Positions 26,674 to 36,503 of a stretch of 64,000 nucleotides of DNA are shown in pieces. The notes under the pieces are model-generated. The model saw nothing but the letters and a program-made list of their open reading frames with translations, did no database searches and was not told the DNA's origin. The DNA comes from Anaerolineales bacterium (GTDB taxonomy: Bacteria; Chloroflexota; Anaerolineae; Anaerolineales; Villigracilaceae). The stretch is from NCBI GenBank assembly GCA_016934715.1, contig JAFGSI010000053.1, positions 1 to 64,000 of the forward strand, read 5' to 3'. Numbering within the stretch: position 1 is the stretch's first letter; each line of letters begins with the position of its first letter. A program made the position numbers and the translations under genes.

Positions 26674-27456
26674 CTACCTGACTGGCAGGGTGTAACCGCC
26701 GTCGACGACCAGGACCTGGCCGCGGATCATGGCTGCCCCAGGGCTGCACAGAAAGGCGACCACCTCGGCCACGTCCTGCGGGGTGACCAGCCGTCCGGCC
26801 GGTGTGGCGGCGGCAGTCCGCTCGAGGATGTTGCTCTCCTGGGTGGCAGTGAAGTGCTTCAGCACGTCGGTCGCCACCAGCCCGGGCGAGACGGCGTTGA
26901 CAACGATGTTCCGGGGCGCCAGTTCGACTGCCAGATAGCGGGTCAGGGACTCGAGAGCGGCCTTGCTGGCCCCGACGACCACGTACTCGGGCATGACCCG
27001 CGTCGACCCCTGGCTGGTCACGCTGACGATCTTCCCGCCGCCGCGCAGCTCCATCAACGGAACACACCTCTGGGCGGCGAACAGCAGGGCCCGGGCGTTG
27101 ATGTTCATCGTCCATTCCCAGCCTTTGGGCTTCTGCTCCAGGGCCGGGCGGTTGTAGCCCGAGGCGGCATTGTGGACGAAGATATCCAGCCCGCCGAAGG
27201 CCTGTTCGACCTCGTCGAATAAGCGTCCCAGATCGTCCAGGTCGCCGACATCGGCCTTGATCAGTTCGGCCTGCCGGCCGAGGCGCTCGACCTCGGCCGC
27301 GGTCGCCTCGGCCGGGCCGCGGTTGCGGAAGAAGTTGATCGCCAGGTCGGCGCCCTGGCGCGCCAGATGCAGGGCGATGGCCCGGCCAATGCCGCGCCCG
27401 GAGCCGGTCACCAGGGCGGTCTTACCGGAGAAGGGCAGGAGGGAGGAATTCGACAT
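26674..27456 (-). CDS. fabL: Enoyl-[acyl-carrier-protein] reductase III (FabL-type short-chain dehydrogenase)
   Basis: The 260-residue SDR has cofactor motif TGSGRGIG (residues 17-24) and NAASG at 96-100. The active site is Y158-x6-K165 (YVVVGASK); the six-residue spacing, rather than the usual three, is characteristic of enoyl-ACP reductases. The segment KGWEWTMNINARALLFAAQ strongly resembles FabL of Bacillus. The enzyme would reduce enoyl-ACP with NADPH at the last step of fatty-acid elongation. It is monocistronic, with a TATAAT -10 box close to the start and its own terminator. Confidence 0.88.
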   Translation of the reverse strand: MSNSSLLPFSGKTALVTGSGRGIGRAIALHLARQGADLAINFFRNRGPAEATAAEVERLGRQAELIKADVGDLDDLGRLFDEVEQAFGGLDIFVHNAASGYNRPALEQKPKGWEWTMNINARALLFAAQRCVPLMELRGGGKIVSVTSQGSTRVMPEYVVVGASKAALESLTRYLAVELAPRNIVVNAVSPGLVATDVLKHFTATQESNILERTAAATPAGRLVTPQDVAEVVAFLCSPGAAMIRGQVLVVDGGYTLPVR

Positions 27457-27467
27457 GGACAGACCCT

Positions 27468-27496
27468 ATTATACCGTTCGGAAAGAGCTTCGCAAA
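27468..27496 (-). promoter_or_regulatory. Promoter of fabL
   Basis: On the minus strand TATAAT (27473-27468) lies 17 bp after TTTGCG (27496-27491). The expected start is within about five bases of the ATG, so the leader is very short. Confidence 0.55.
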
Positions 27497-27556
27497 CCCT
27501 ACTGGCGAGGGTGGGGAAATCCAGTTCTTCTGGCTATACTGATTGGGTGGTCGGCG

Positions 27557-27585
27557 TTGTTCCCGCTGTCCGGTCATGGTAAAAT
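27557..27585 (+). promoter_or_regulatory. Promoter of the MoxR-DUF58 operon
   Basis: TTGTTC (27557-27562) and TAAAAT (27580-27585) are 17 bp apart, just before the first gene at 27601. Confidence 0.65.
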
Positions 27586-27600
27586 CTGCAGACGATCCCT

Positions 27601-28494
27601 ATGCATCCACATCCGAACCGGAAAACTTCCCTGCTGGTGACCGGAATCCTGGCGCTCCTGGCGATCGCCGTTCTGGCTGCCAGCCTGGATAGCCTGGTGC
27701 TCGCTCCGGCGACCCCCTTTTCCCCCGCTGGGGAGCGAAATGAGACGACCCTGGTCCCGCTTCGACCGCCGAGCGGACTTTTCTTCTGGGTTGTGGCGCT
27801 CATCGGAATCACGATCCTGACCGTTGGGATCCTCGTGGCGATGATCTTCGCCACGCCGCAGCAGCGCCGGCGCATGGCCAGGGCGCTGCTGTTGATGACC
27901 TTCTTCCTGATCCTGGCAGCCCTGCTGATCTCGCAGGATTCGGAGGCCGAGCAGGCGGCTGGCGAAGCTCCCGTTCAACCGCAGGCCGCCGCGACGGTCA
28001 TCGATCCAGGAAGCACCGGGACCGAGGAGGCACCGCTTGCGTTCTTCGAGCCACCGCAGGTTTCGCCGTGGATCTCGTTCGGGGTGTCTTTTGGCGCGCT
28101 GGTCCTGCTCGCCGGACCGCTGGCCTGGCTGCTGATCCGGGCCTCGAAGGCGCGCCGCGCTCCAGGCCCGCTGGAGGAGCTGCGCGAGATCGCCCAGACG
28201 GCCCTCGACGACCTGCAGGCTGGCGTTGAATGGGGGGATGCCGTGGTGGCCTGCTATGCCAGCATGACCGAACTGCTCCAGGAGAAGCGCGGCCTCAGTC
28301 GCCGGGCCTACATGACCCCGGCCGAATTTGCCGCCGGGCTGACCCGGGCCCGCATCCCGCAGCCGGCCGTTGAGCACCTGACACGGCTCTTTGAACGCGT
28401 CCGTTATGGAGCCGGACGTTCCAGCCCGGCCGATGGCGATGCAGCCGCAGCCTGTCTCCGGGAGATCGTGACAGCCTGCCTGGAGGAAGCGTGA
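27601..28494 (+). CDS. DUF4129-domain membrane protein
   Basis: The 297-residue protein has transmembrane helices near residues 11-33, 59-84, 93-112 and 156-182. A cytoplasmic C-terminal domain (about 195-297) has the DUF4129 pattern: ALDDLQAGVEWGDAVVACYASMTELL, then TPAEFAAGLTRA and LTRLFERVRYG. DUF4129 proteins are regular partners of MoxR ATPases and DUF58 proteins in clusters linked to transglutaminase-type or cell-surface functions. It is the first gene of the five-gene operon, and its TGA overlaps the next GTG start. Confidence 0.85.
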   Translation: MHPHPNRKTSLLVTGILALLAIAVLAASLDSLVLAPATPFSPAGERNETTLVPLRPPSGLFFWVVALIGITILTVGILVAMIFATPQQRRRMARALLLMTFFLILAALLISQDSEAEQAAGEAPVQPQAAATVIDPGSTGTEEAPLAFFEPPQVSPWISFGVSFGALVLLAGPLAWLLIRASKARRAPGPLEELREIAQTALDDLQAGVEWGDAVVACYASMTELLQEKRGLSRRAYMTPAEFAAGLTRARIPQPAVEHLTRLFERVRYGAGRSSPADGDAAAACLREIVTACLEEA

Positions 28495-29087
28495 AACGGC
28501 GCTGGCTCTGGGTTGCCCTGCCTGGTCTGGCCGTGCTGGTTCTGCTGGCGAACGCGCTGCGCGGGACAGTCGGCGCGGTCATCATCCTGCCGCTGGCGCG
28601 CCTCTTCTGGCTGGTGCGGGGCTATTACGGTTCTCTGCAGCAGAGCAGTTACTGGATCCTGCTGATGATGGCGGTGACCATGATCGGGCTGTTCAGTTTC
28701 CGCCTGTTCGACTGGGGCCTGGGCCCGCGCAGCGGGAAGGCGGACCCCGACCAGGGCGAGGTCCAGCAGCTGGCCTTCTGGATCGCCCGTGCCCGGCACG
28801 GGGTCTACCCGCGCTGGCGCGTGGCCCGCATCCTGGCCGACCTGGCACTGGACATCCTCGAGAGGAAAGGCGGCCCGGCCCGGCATGACCAGCTGCTCAC
28901 CGGTTCAGGCTGGGACCCGCCGCAGGAGATCCAGGAATACCTTGAAGCCGCCCTGCGCCTCAGCCCGGCCCATTTCTCCCGTTACGTCACTTCGTCTGAA
29001 TCCGTGCACCTTGACCAGGATATCGACCTGGTGATCGCCTATTTGGAATCCCTGATGGAGAACTCTCATGACCACACCCATTCCTGA
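28491..29087 (+). CDS. Hypothetical membrane protein of the MoxR operon
   Basis: The 198-residue protein starts at GTG overlapping the previous stop (GTGA). It has two N-terminal transmembrane helices (about residues 7-42 and 54-74) and a soluble helical domain (about 90-190). The latter contains WRVARILADLALDILERKGG, which suggests a small winged or helical adaptor domain. No family is recognised. It overlaps the moxR gene by 20 bases, so it is clearly an operon member and probably a structural partner of the DUF4129 protein. Confidence 0.75.
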   Translation: MKRRWLWVALPGLAVLVLLANALRGTVGAVIILPLARLFWLVRGYYGSLQQSSYWILLMMAVTMIGLFSFRLFDWGLGPRSGKADPDQGEVQQLAFWIARARHGVYPRWRVARILADLALDILERKGGPARHDQLLTGSGWDPPQEIQEYLEAALRLSPAHFSRYVTSSESVHLDQDIDLVIAYLESLMENSHDHTHS

Positions 29088-30033
29088 AACTTCCAGGCTC
29101 TGCCAGCAGGTCATCGCCGAGGTCGAGAAGGCGGTCGTCGGCAAGCGCAGCGTGCTCGAGATGCTGATGGCATCCATCCTGGCCGGCGGGCACGTCCTGC
29201 TGGAGGACTACCCTGGCCTGGGCAAAACCCTGATCGCCCGCTCGTTCGCCAGTGTGCTCGGCCTGGACTTCAAGCGTATCCAGTTCACGCCCGACCTGCT
29301 GCCGGGCGACATCACCGGCGGGTACATCTTCAACCGCAACGAGAACCGCTTTGAGCTGCGCCGGGGCCCGGTCTTCGCCAACATCATCCTGGCCGACGAG
29401 ATCAACCGGGCCTCGCCCAAGACCCAGTCGGCACTGCTGGAGGCCATGCAGGAGGGCCAGGTGACCCTCGAAGGCGAGACCCGCCGCCTGCCGGATCCCT
29501 TCCTGGTGCTGGCCACCCAGAACCCGATCGAGTACGAGGGCACCTTTCCGCTGCCCGAGGCCCAGCTCGACCGCTTTATGCTCAGGCTGACGGTCGGGTA
29601 TCCCGACGTGGACGAAGAGCGCGAGATCCTGCACCGCCGCCATCAGCGCCGCCAGGAGGAGGTCAGCCTGGCGAAGGTCACCTCGGCGGGAGAGATCCTG
29701 AAGATGCGCCAGGCGGTCGAGGCGGTCCACGTCGACCCGGACCTGGAGGAGTACATCGCCCGCATCGTCCATGAGACGCGCGGCGAACGGCACGTGGCGG
29801 TCGGGGCCAGCCCGCGTGGCTCGCTGGCCTTTCTCAAGATGGCACGCGCCCATGCTGCTCTGGAAGGCCGCGATTACATCCTGCCCGACGACGTCAAACG
29901 CTTTGCCGTCCCGGTGCTCAGCCATCGGTTGATCCTGCAGCCCGAGTACTGGCTGACCAAGCAGGTCAACGAACGTGTCATTGCCGAGATCCTGGCCCGG
30001 GTGCCGGTGCCGGTGTTGAAGAAGGGTTCTTGA
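29068..30033 (+). CDS. MoxR-family AAA+ ATPase
   Basis: The 321-residue MoxR ATPase has Walker A DYPGLGKT (about residues 47-54), Walker B ILADEINRASPKTQ (about 107-120), sensor 1 ATQNP, and a C-terminal lid with GASPRGSLAFLKMARAHA. MoxR proteins remodel or mature VWA- or DUF58-containing partners, often for metal cofactor insertion or envelope complexes. The DUF58 partner is the next gene. It overlaps the preceding gene. Confidence 0.95.
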   Translation: MTTPIPETSRLCQQVIAEVEKAVVGKRSVLEMLMASILAGGHVLLEDYPGLGKTLIARSFASVLGLDFKRIQFTPDLLPGDITGGYIFNRNENRFELRRGPVFANIILADEINRASPKTQSALLEAMQEGQVTLEGETRRLPDPFLVLATQNPIEYEGTFPLPEAQLDRFMLRLTVGYPDVDEEREILHRRHQRRQEEVSLAKVTSAGEILKMRQAVEAVHVDPDLEEYIARIVHETRGERHVAVGASPRGSLAFLKMARAHAALEGRDYILPDDVKRFAVPVLSHRLILQPEYWLTKQVNERVIAEILARVPVPVLKKGS

Positions 30034-30074
30034 AAGCTCGCCCGGCAGCCCCAGGCACAGCCGCGTAACCCATC

Positions 30075-31349
30075 ATGATCCGTCTCGCTGCCCTTGCCCT
30101 GCTCGCCTTCCTGCTGTTCCTGGCTGGCCTGATCGGTTACCAACCCGGGTTCCTGCTGCTGGCCCTGCCGCTGGTAGCTTACCTGTTGGCCGGATTGTGG
30201 GGAGCGCCGGAACGGGTCTACCTGGAGGCCAACCGCAGCCTGAGTGCCGAGCGCATCCACACCGGCGACCAGGTCGTGGTCACGCTGACCGTGACCAACC
30301 GGGGGGCGCTCCTGGAGGAGGTCCTGCTCGAGGACCGACTGCCGGATGGGCTGGAGGTCATCGAAGGTTCGGCCCGCCGCCTGGTGCGCCTGCCGGCTGG
30401 CGGATCGGTCAGCTGGAGCTATCGCCTGGGCGGCCGGCGAGGCTACTACGCGCTGCAGCACCTGGCCGCCACGGTGGGGGAGACCCTGGGCGTGCGGCGG
30501 GTCGCACTGAATTTGGAGACCGATGGGCAGTTGTTCATCCTGCCGCCGGTCCTGCGCCTGCGGCGGATCTCGATCCGCCCGCGCCGGACGCGGGTCTACT
30601 CGGGCACCATCCCGGCCCGCCAGGGCGGACCCGGGGTCGAGTTCTTCGACGTGCGCGAGTTCCAGAGCGGCGACTCGCCGCGCCAGATCAACTGGCGGGT
30701 CACTGCCCGCCAGCAGGAGGCGACCTTCACCAACCAGTATGAACAGGAGCGGGTGGTCGACGTGGACATCGTCCTGGATGGGCGCCGGCGGGCCAACCAG
30801 TTCGGCGAGCATTCGATCTTCGAGCACTCGGTCCTGGCGGCCGCCGCCCTGGCGGATGCCTTCCTGGCAGCCGGCAACCGGGTCGGGCTGATCTTCTATG
30901 GCCAGCATGTCCGCTGGACCATGCCGGGCTACGGCAAGGTCCAGGGCGAAAAGATCCTGCACGCCCTTTCGCAGGTCGAGCCGGGCGATTCGCAGGTCTT
31001 CGGCGAGCTGTATGTCCCGCGCCGGATGCTGTCGTCTCGTTCGCAGCTGGTGGTGGTCAGCCCGCTGTGCGGCGAAGACTTTCAGGCCCTGGCCGACCTG
31101 CGGGCGCGTGGCTACGCCGTCCTGGCGGTCAGTCCGGCCCCGGTCGATTTCGAGGTCGCCGGCTTGCCGCTGACCGAGAGCGTACGCCAGGCGACGCGCA
31201 TCGCCCGGATGAAGCGCCAGGTGCTGCTGCGCCGCCTGGCCGGGATCGGCATCCAGATCGTGGACTGGGATGTGGCCCTGCCGTTCGAGCAGGTCGCCCG
31301 GCGGGCGCTTGAACGCCGTCCGCCGGTCCTGCGAGGGTTGATCCGATGA
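30075..31349 (+). CDS. DUF58-domain protein (MoxR partner)
   Basis: The 424-residue protein has two N-terminal transmembrane helices (about residues 3-43) and a beta-sandwich region (about 48-150, SAERIHTGDQVVVTLTVTN). The DUF58 hallmark GVEFFDVREFQSGDSPRQINWR begins near residue 192 and leads into a VWA-like fold (VDIVLDGRR). DUF58 proteins are the standard clients of MoxR ATPases. Its TGA overlaps the ATG of the next gene by four bases. Confidence 0.93.
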   Translation: MIRLAALALLAFLLFLAGLIGYQPGFLLLALPLVAYLLAGLWGAPERVYLEANRSLSAERIHTGDQVVVTLTVTNRGALLEEVLLEDRLPDGLEVIEGSARRLVRLPAGGSVSWSYRLGGRRGYYALQHLAATVGETLGVRRVALNLETDGQLFILPPVLRLRRISIRPRRTRVYSGTIPARQGGPGVEFFDVREFQSGDSPRQINWRVTARQQEATFTNQYEQERVVDVDIVLDGRRRANQFGEHSIFEHSVLAAAALADAFLAAGNRVGLIFYGQHVRWTMPGYGKVQGEKILHALSQVEPGDSQVFGELYVPRRMLSSRSQLVVVSPLCGEDFQALADLRARGYAVLAVSPAPVDFEVAGLPLTESVRQATRIARMKRQVLLRRLAGIGIQIVDWDVALPFEQVARRALERRPPVLRGLIR

Positions 31350-31831
31350 CCCGCCCGGTCTATTTCCTGTCGGCAGCCGTCAGTGTGATCCTGATCGGGA
31401 TGGCCTTCCTGGTCGGCGACCACGCCTGGATCGCCCTTGGGCTGTTTTTGTGTTTTCCTTTTTACCTGTTTGGCTTTCGCCGCCCCTGGGCCGCGGCTGC
31501 CGGGACGTTGATCGTTTTCTGCGCGGCCGCCTATGGTTTTGTGTTGGCGCTCTCCCCGGCCTGGCTGCTCCCGGCGGCCTGCTTGGCCCTGCTGGCCTGG
31601 GACGTGTCCGCCTTCGCCGCCCGCCTGCAGCTGGCCGCTCCCGAGGATGACCGTTCCTCCCTGGAGCGGGCACACTTGACCCGCCTGGGTCTGGTCGGGC
31701 TGGCGGTCGCAGGGCTTGCTGCCTTCGCCCTGGCCGTGCGCCTGGAGCTGTCCTTCGAGTGGACGGCGGTGCTGGTCCTGCTTGGGGCCGGGGCACTGGG
31801 CAGGTTGATCTACGGCCTGCTGCAGGACTAG
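31346..31831 (+). CDS. Hypothetical integral membrane protein, last gene of the MoxR operon
   Basis: The 161-residue, very hydrophobic protein has about five transmembrane helices (near residues 5-24, 25-45, 48-80, 110-130 and 133-158) and no soluble domain of note. No family is recognised. The overlap with the DUF58 gene (ATGA) indicates co-expression, so a membrane subunit of the same complex is the simplest guess. Confidence 0.7.
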   Translation: MTRPVYFLSAAVSVILIGMAFLVGDHAWIALGLFLCFPFYLFGFRRPWAAAAGTLIVFCAAAYGFVLALSPAWLLPAACLALLAWDVSAFAARLQLAAPEDDRSSLERAHLTRLGLVGLAVAGLAAFALAVRLELSFEWTAVLVLLGAGALGRLIYGLLQD

Positions 31832-31856
31832 GAAAACGCGGCCCCCGGGCAGCCGC

Positions 31857-31916
31857 CTGGCACGATCTGCCAGGATCTGAAATCCGTACGTGCGTCCTCC
31901 GCCAGCCTGGCGGAGG
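31857..31916. other. Two hairpins in a convergent intergenic region
   Basis: CTGGCA/TGCCAG (31857-31873) and the near-continuous inverted repeat CCTCCGCCAG-C-CTGGCGGAGG (31896-31916) lie between the convergent MoxR operon and the kinase-like gene. No long T run follows either, so a rho-independent terminator is only possible; they may slow rho-dependent termination. Confidence 0.45.
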
Positions 31917-31922
31917 TCTTAG

Positions 31923-32480
31923 TTAAATGGAGGCAAGCCAATCGTTCGCCTGGCGCGGCTTCTTGAAGCGGTAGACCTTCAGATGGGCGTATTCAGGCCG
32001 TGCGAACAGGGCCGGGTACTGGCGTTTGCGGCGCCTGTAGGTCATGAACAGCCAGGCAAAGAGCGAATCTTTGGACCACAGTTTGAAGTGGATCCAGAAC
32101 GGCTCGACGTTGTTGTTCCACAGGACTTCGCGGGTCCATGCGCGGCGCAGGGTGCGGAAGAACAGCTGTCGGAAGATCGTCCAGAACGGGTAGTCTAGCC
32201 AGACGACAGCCTGGGCGCGCGGCCAGGTAACCGGTCGCGTGATGCCGTAATTGCCATCCATCACCCAGCCGTCGGACCGGGTGGCGGCGTCGAGGCGCTG
32301 GAGCAGCGCCTCGTCTGAGCAGTGGGTCCAGTTTGGGCCCCAGTGCAGCGCGTCGATCTCGATGTGCTGCGCGCCCAGGCGGCCTGCCAGGGCGGCGGCC
32401 ATGGTCGTCTTGCCGGAGCCGGTCGCGCCGATCACGACGATGCGGCGGATGTCAGGGGCGAGGGGCGAGGGGGTGTCCAC
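31923..32480 (-). CDS. P-loop kinase-like (FlaR/topology-modulation-type) protein
   Basis: The 185-residue P-loop NTPase has Walker A GATGSGKTT (about residues 18-26), followed by IEIDALHWGPNW. It has the VMDGNYG and YPFWTIFRQL segments found in small adenylate-kinase-like proteins annotated as DNA topology modulation protein FlaR. The annotation is by similarity only, and the true substrate of the group is unknown. The 162 bases upstream hold no other gene. Confidence 0.75.
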   Translation of the reverse strand: MDTPSPLAPDIRRIVVIGATGSGKTTMAAALAGRLGAQHIEIDALHWGPNWTHCSDEALLQRLDAATRSDGWVMDGNYGITRPVTWPRAQAVVWLDYPFWTIFRQLFFRTLRRAWTREVLWNNNVEPFWIHFKLWSKDSLFAWLFMTYRRRKRQYPALFARPEYAHLKVYRFKKPRQANDWLASI

Positions 32481-32642
32481 CAGGGTTTATTACCAAAAGG
32501 TCTGGCCAGCCTGCAGATGGAACCGGGCAGATCAAAAGGCCCTATGGGTTTATGGCCGCCGGGCTTGCGCCCGCAGGTCGGGGGCAGGCAGCGCGCTTCA
32601 CCTGGGCGAGGGTGATCCCCGCCATACAGAACCGGGCGGGCA

Positions 32643-33290
32643 CTACGGTTCCGGCAGCGGTTCCCCGGCCAGGAGCGTGGGTCCGCCCGCGGGGACCGCG
32701 CCCTGCGGGCGGCCGAAGGGCATCTTCTCCAGAACGAACAACTGCTCGTTGAGCTTGGATGCGGCCCAGTCCCCGCCGCCCAGGATGTCGTTGCCGGAGG
32801 CCTCCAGCGAGGCCCGGCGTGACCCAGCCAGGATGCCGGTGTAGTCGCTCAAATCCATCCCGGCCGCCGCGGCGCTCAAGGTGGAGTTGTGGCAGGTGGT
32901 GCAGGCCACCGCGCCGGTGTACCACAGGTTGCCCTCGGCGAACAGCGGCTGCAGATCGGCGAAGGTCGCCTGGCAGGCGATCCCATTCACGTCGGTGAAC
33001 GCGAAGGGCTGGCGTTCGGGAACCCCGGCGTTGACCCAGGCTGCCAGCAACGTCTCGGCCTGGACCGTGCAGCGGGTCGCCGCGGCGGACCCCGGGCCGG
33101 TCTGAGGGGTTGGCAGGGAGGCCGGGAGCAGGGTCGGGATCGGGGTATGGATGATCTCGGGCAGGTTGCTGTAGCCGCATTCCTGGCCGAAACCACAGTT
33201 GCCGAAGTACAGGGCGGCGAGGAACAGGATCAGGAACAGCGGCAGGCCGAAAACCAGGATCATCATCCAGGATTTGAAATCTTTGTTCAT
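32643..33290 (-). CDS. Membrane-anchored monoheme c-type cytochrome-like protein of the complex III operon
   Basis: The 215-residue protein has an N-terminal transmembrane helix (about residues 10-32), a Pro/Thr-rich linker, and one heme c site CTTCH near residue 131. A distal Met may come from the AAAAGMDLSDY region. Two extra cysteines (NCGFGQEC) lie just after the helix. It is the last gene of the act operon, four bases after actE. It may pass electrons from the complex toward the oxidase; it is not a recognised Act subunit. Confidence 0.75.
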   Translation of the reverse strand: MNKDFKSWMMILVFGLPLFLILFLAALYFGNCGFGQECGYSNLPEIIHTPIPTLLPASLPTPQTGPGSAAATRCTVQAETLLAAWVNAGVPERQPFAFTDVNGIACQATFADLQPLFAEGNLWYTGAVACTTCHNSTLSAAAAGMDLSDYTGILAGSRRASLEASGNDILGGGDWAASKLNEQLFVLEKMPFGRPQGAVPAGGPTLLAGEPLPEP

Positions 33291-33294
33291 CAGC

Positions 33295-33804
33295 TTACTC
33301 TCCCACCCCGGGCAGGCTGCGCAGGAAATTGACCACGTCCCAGCGGTCGCGCACGGTCAGGTTCTCGTTCAGGGCCGGCATGCGCCCCGGAACGCCGTTC
33401 GAGATGGTCAGGAAGAGAGCCCCGTCGCTCTTGTTCTGGACGACCTCGCTGGTCAGATCGGTTGGCCTGGCCGGTTCGAGGAAGACCGCCACCGGGCCAT
33501 TGCCCAGGCCGCTTCCCCCATGGCAGTGCGAGCAGTTGATGCTGTACAGCTGGGCCCCGCGCGCCAGCGAGACTTCGTCGGCGGTCAGCGGGTTGGCCGG
33601 GGCGCCCATCCCGGGCACGAAGGCCGCCCCGTCGACCGGGATCGACTGGGCCGGGACCGGCAGCGGATCCTCCATTGGCTTGTAGGCTGGCTGGATCTCC
33701 ATGAACGAGATCCAGTCGATCTTGAGGATGTCGTAGGTGAAGAGCAGCACCAGGCTGCCTGCCAATGCGACCAGGCCCAGCAGGATGGTCAGGCGTTTGA
33801 TCAT
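33295..33804 (-). CDS. actE: Alternative complex III subunit ActE (monoheme cytochrome c)
   Basis: The 169-residue protein has an N-terminal membrane anchor (about residues 4-25) and a cytochrome c domain with CSHCH near residue 92. A likely axial Met is in GVPGRMPALNE, and the domain ends WDVVNFLRSL. This is the small monoheme cytochrome that accepts electrons within the complex. Its start overlaps the actD stop by four bases. The ATG at 33804 is chosen by that coupling. Confidence 0.9.
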   Translation of the reverse strand: MIKRLTILLGLVALAGSLVLLFTYDILKIDWISFMEIQPAYKPMEDPLPVPAQSIPVDGAAFVPGMGAPANPLTADEVSLARGAQLYSINCSHCHGGSGLGNGPVAVFLEPARPTDLTSEVVQNKSDGALFLTISNGVPGRMPALNENLTVRDRWDVVNFLRSLPGVGE

Positions 33805-34325
33805 AGCTGCCTGGCCTCCGCCGGGGCGACCGATTCGGCGCCCAGCTTCTTCAGCGCCAGGACGATCTGGGCTTGTTTTTGCTGCGGGCATTGGAACAGG
33901 ATCCCGATCTTGCCGTCGCTGATCTCGGGCAGGTATTCCTTTGGCCGGTAGGATGGGAAATAACTGTCCAGGAACACACCGATGAAGGTTGAGACCAGCA
34001 TCCCCAGCATGGTCAGCTCGAACAGGACCACGATGCTGGGCGGGATCGGGATGAGTGCCTGTCCGCCGACGTGGATCGGGTACAGGAGCGGGGCCCCGAA
34101 GGCTAGGAAGGCCCCCACCAGGAAGCCGCCGAGCGACCCGCCCAGCGCCAGGCGTGGCACGTTGCTCCACTGGCGTGGTCGACCGAGCATCGCCTCGGTC
34201 ACCGGGATGCCCGAGATGACGTTCATCTGGTCGTCGGGGATGCCCAGCTTGCGCAGGCGTTCGATCGCGGCCGCGGTCGGGTCAAGATCTTCGAATAAGG
34301 CCAGGAGAGTCTTATGTTCTTCCAT
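33801..34325 (-). CDS. actD: Alternative complex III subunit ActD (DUF3341)
   Basis: The 174-residue DUF3341 protein has a soluble N-terminal alpha/beta domain (LLALFEDLDPTAAAIERLRKLG) and two transmembrane helices (about residues 62-82 and 96-120). A C-terminal alpha/beta piece ends the protein (ISDGKIGILFQCP). ActD is a structural membrane subunit of alternative complex III. It sits in canonical order between actC and actE. Confidence 0.92.
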   Translation of the reverse strand: MEEHKTLLALFEDLDPTAAAIERLRKLGIPDDQMNVISGIPVTEAMLGRPRQWSNVPRLALGGSLGGFLVGAFLAFGAPLLYPIHVGGQALIPIPPSIVVLFELTMLGMLVSTFIGVFLDSYFPSYRPKEYLPEISDGKIGILFQCPQQKQAQIVLALKKLGAESVAPAEARQL

Positions 34326-34336
34326 CGTGGATCTCC

Positions 34337-35750
34337 TCACTCCAGCTCGCTGACCGAAACGACGGTTTTCCTGCCGAACTTGCGCAGGCTGTGGGCCATC
34401 TGGCCCTCCTGGACCTCCCAGACCGGCACCAGCGGAACCAGCCTGGAGGCGAGCATGTACAGCAGGATGAAGAAGGCCAGCGTGCCGATCCCGAGCACGA
34501 TCTCGATGCCGGGCCTGTACGACTGCCAGGTGAACGGCATGCGGTTGATGGTCAGGGAGATCGGGATGATGACGTAGCGTTCGCACCACATCCCGACGTT
34601 GATCAGCAGGCCGATGACGAACATCCACCCGGGTCGGGAGCGGATCTTCCTGTTCCAAAGCAGGAACCAGGGCACGGCCACGTTGCAGACCAGCATCAGC
34701 CCCCAGATCCAGGCCAGCGGCCCGGATTCGTGCCATGCGAGCAGGGTATGGGTCCAGTGGTCGCCGCCGTACCACTGCACCAGGTAGTCGTTGAAGAAAA
34801 AGTAGGCCCAGCCCATCGAAATGACCAGCATCAGTTTACCGATGGCGTCGAAGTGTTCGGCCCGGATGAAGTACTTCATGTTCTTCATCGTGCCGCGCAC
34901 CACGACCAGGACCATCGCCACCGCAGCGACGCCCGAGTGCAGCGCCCCGACAACGAAGTACGGCCCGAAGATGGTCGACGACCAGCCTGGCCGGCTGGCG
35001 GCGGCGAAGTCCCAGGCGACGATGGTATGGACCGAGAACATGACCGGCAGGATGGCGAAGGCGAAGATGTTCATCGCCGTGCGCAGGTGGGCCCACTCGC
35101 CCTCGGTGCCGCGGAAGCCCAGCGCCAGGACCCGATAGACGACCTTCCGCCAGCCGGTTGAGCGGTCGCGTGCCATCGCCAGGTCGGGGATCAGCGGCAG
35201 GAACAGGTACATCGTGCTGGCCAGCAGGTAGGTGTTGATCGCCAGGAAGTCCCAGGCCAGCGGGGAGTGGAAGTTGGGCCACAGGCCGCGGGCGTTGGGG
35301 TATGGGGCCAGCCAGTAGGACAACCAGACCCGGCCCATATGCATGAAGATGCTCAGGCCGGCCTGGATCAGGCCGAAGGTGGTCATCAGTTCGGCGGCCC
35401 GGGTGAACGGACGGCGGAACTCGGCTTTGAAGACCCGCAGCAGGGCCGATACAAAGGTCCCGGCGTGGCTGATGCCGATCCAGAAGACGGTGTTGACCAG
35501 GAAGATGCCCCAGTAGGCCGGGCGGTTGACGCCGGCCACACCCAGGCCCTCGCTGATCATGTAACCCCAGGCCAGGAACAGGCAGACCAGCACCACGATC
35601 CCGAGCAGGAAGGCGATCCCCCAGAACTTCCATGAGGTGGTGTGCATCGACTCCATGACCATGGCGTTCATCTCGCCGCGCGGCCTGGGGTCGAGCATCA
35701 GGTGCTGGCGTGATTCGGCGTGCTCTTCGTGGGTGGCCGGTGCGATGGGT

Positions 35751-35767
<17 letters not shown>
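34337..35767 (-). CDS. actC: Alternative complex III quinol-oxidising subunit ActC (NrfD-like)
   Basis: The 476-residue polytopic NrfD/PsrC-type protein has about ten transmembrane helices. The conserved WIGISHAGTFVSALLR and HSPLAWDFLAINTYL segments contain the His and Asp residues near the quinol site in related proteins. It oxidises menaquinol and passes electrons to the iron-sulfur subunit. It overlaps actB2 by 17 bases. Confidence 0.94.
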
Positions 35768-36482
<715 letters not shown>

Positions 36483-36503
36483 GAATCTGCTCCTCACCAC
36501 GCT

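Noticed and set aside
32481-32642. A small gene in the gap before the act operon's last gene
   Set aside because: Frames here are short, Arg/Pro-rich shadows with no ribosome site. I see nothing else in the gap.
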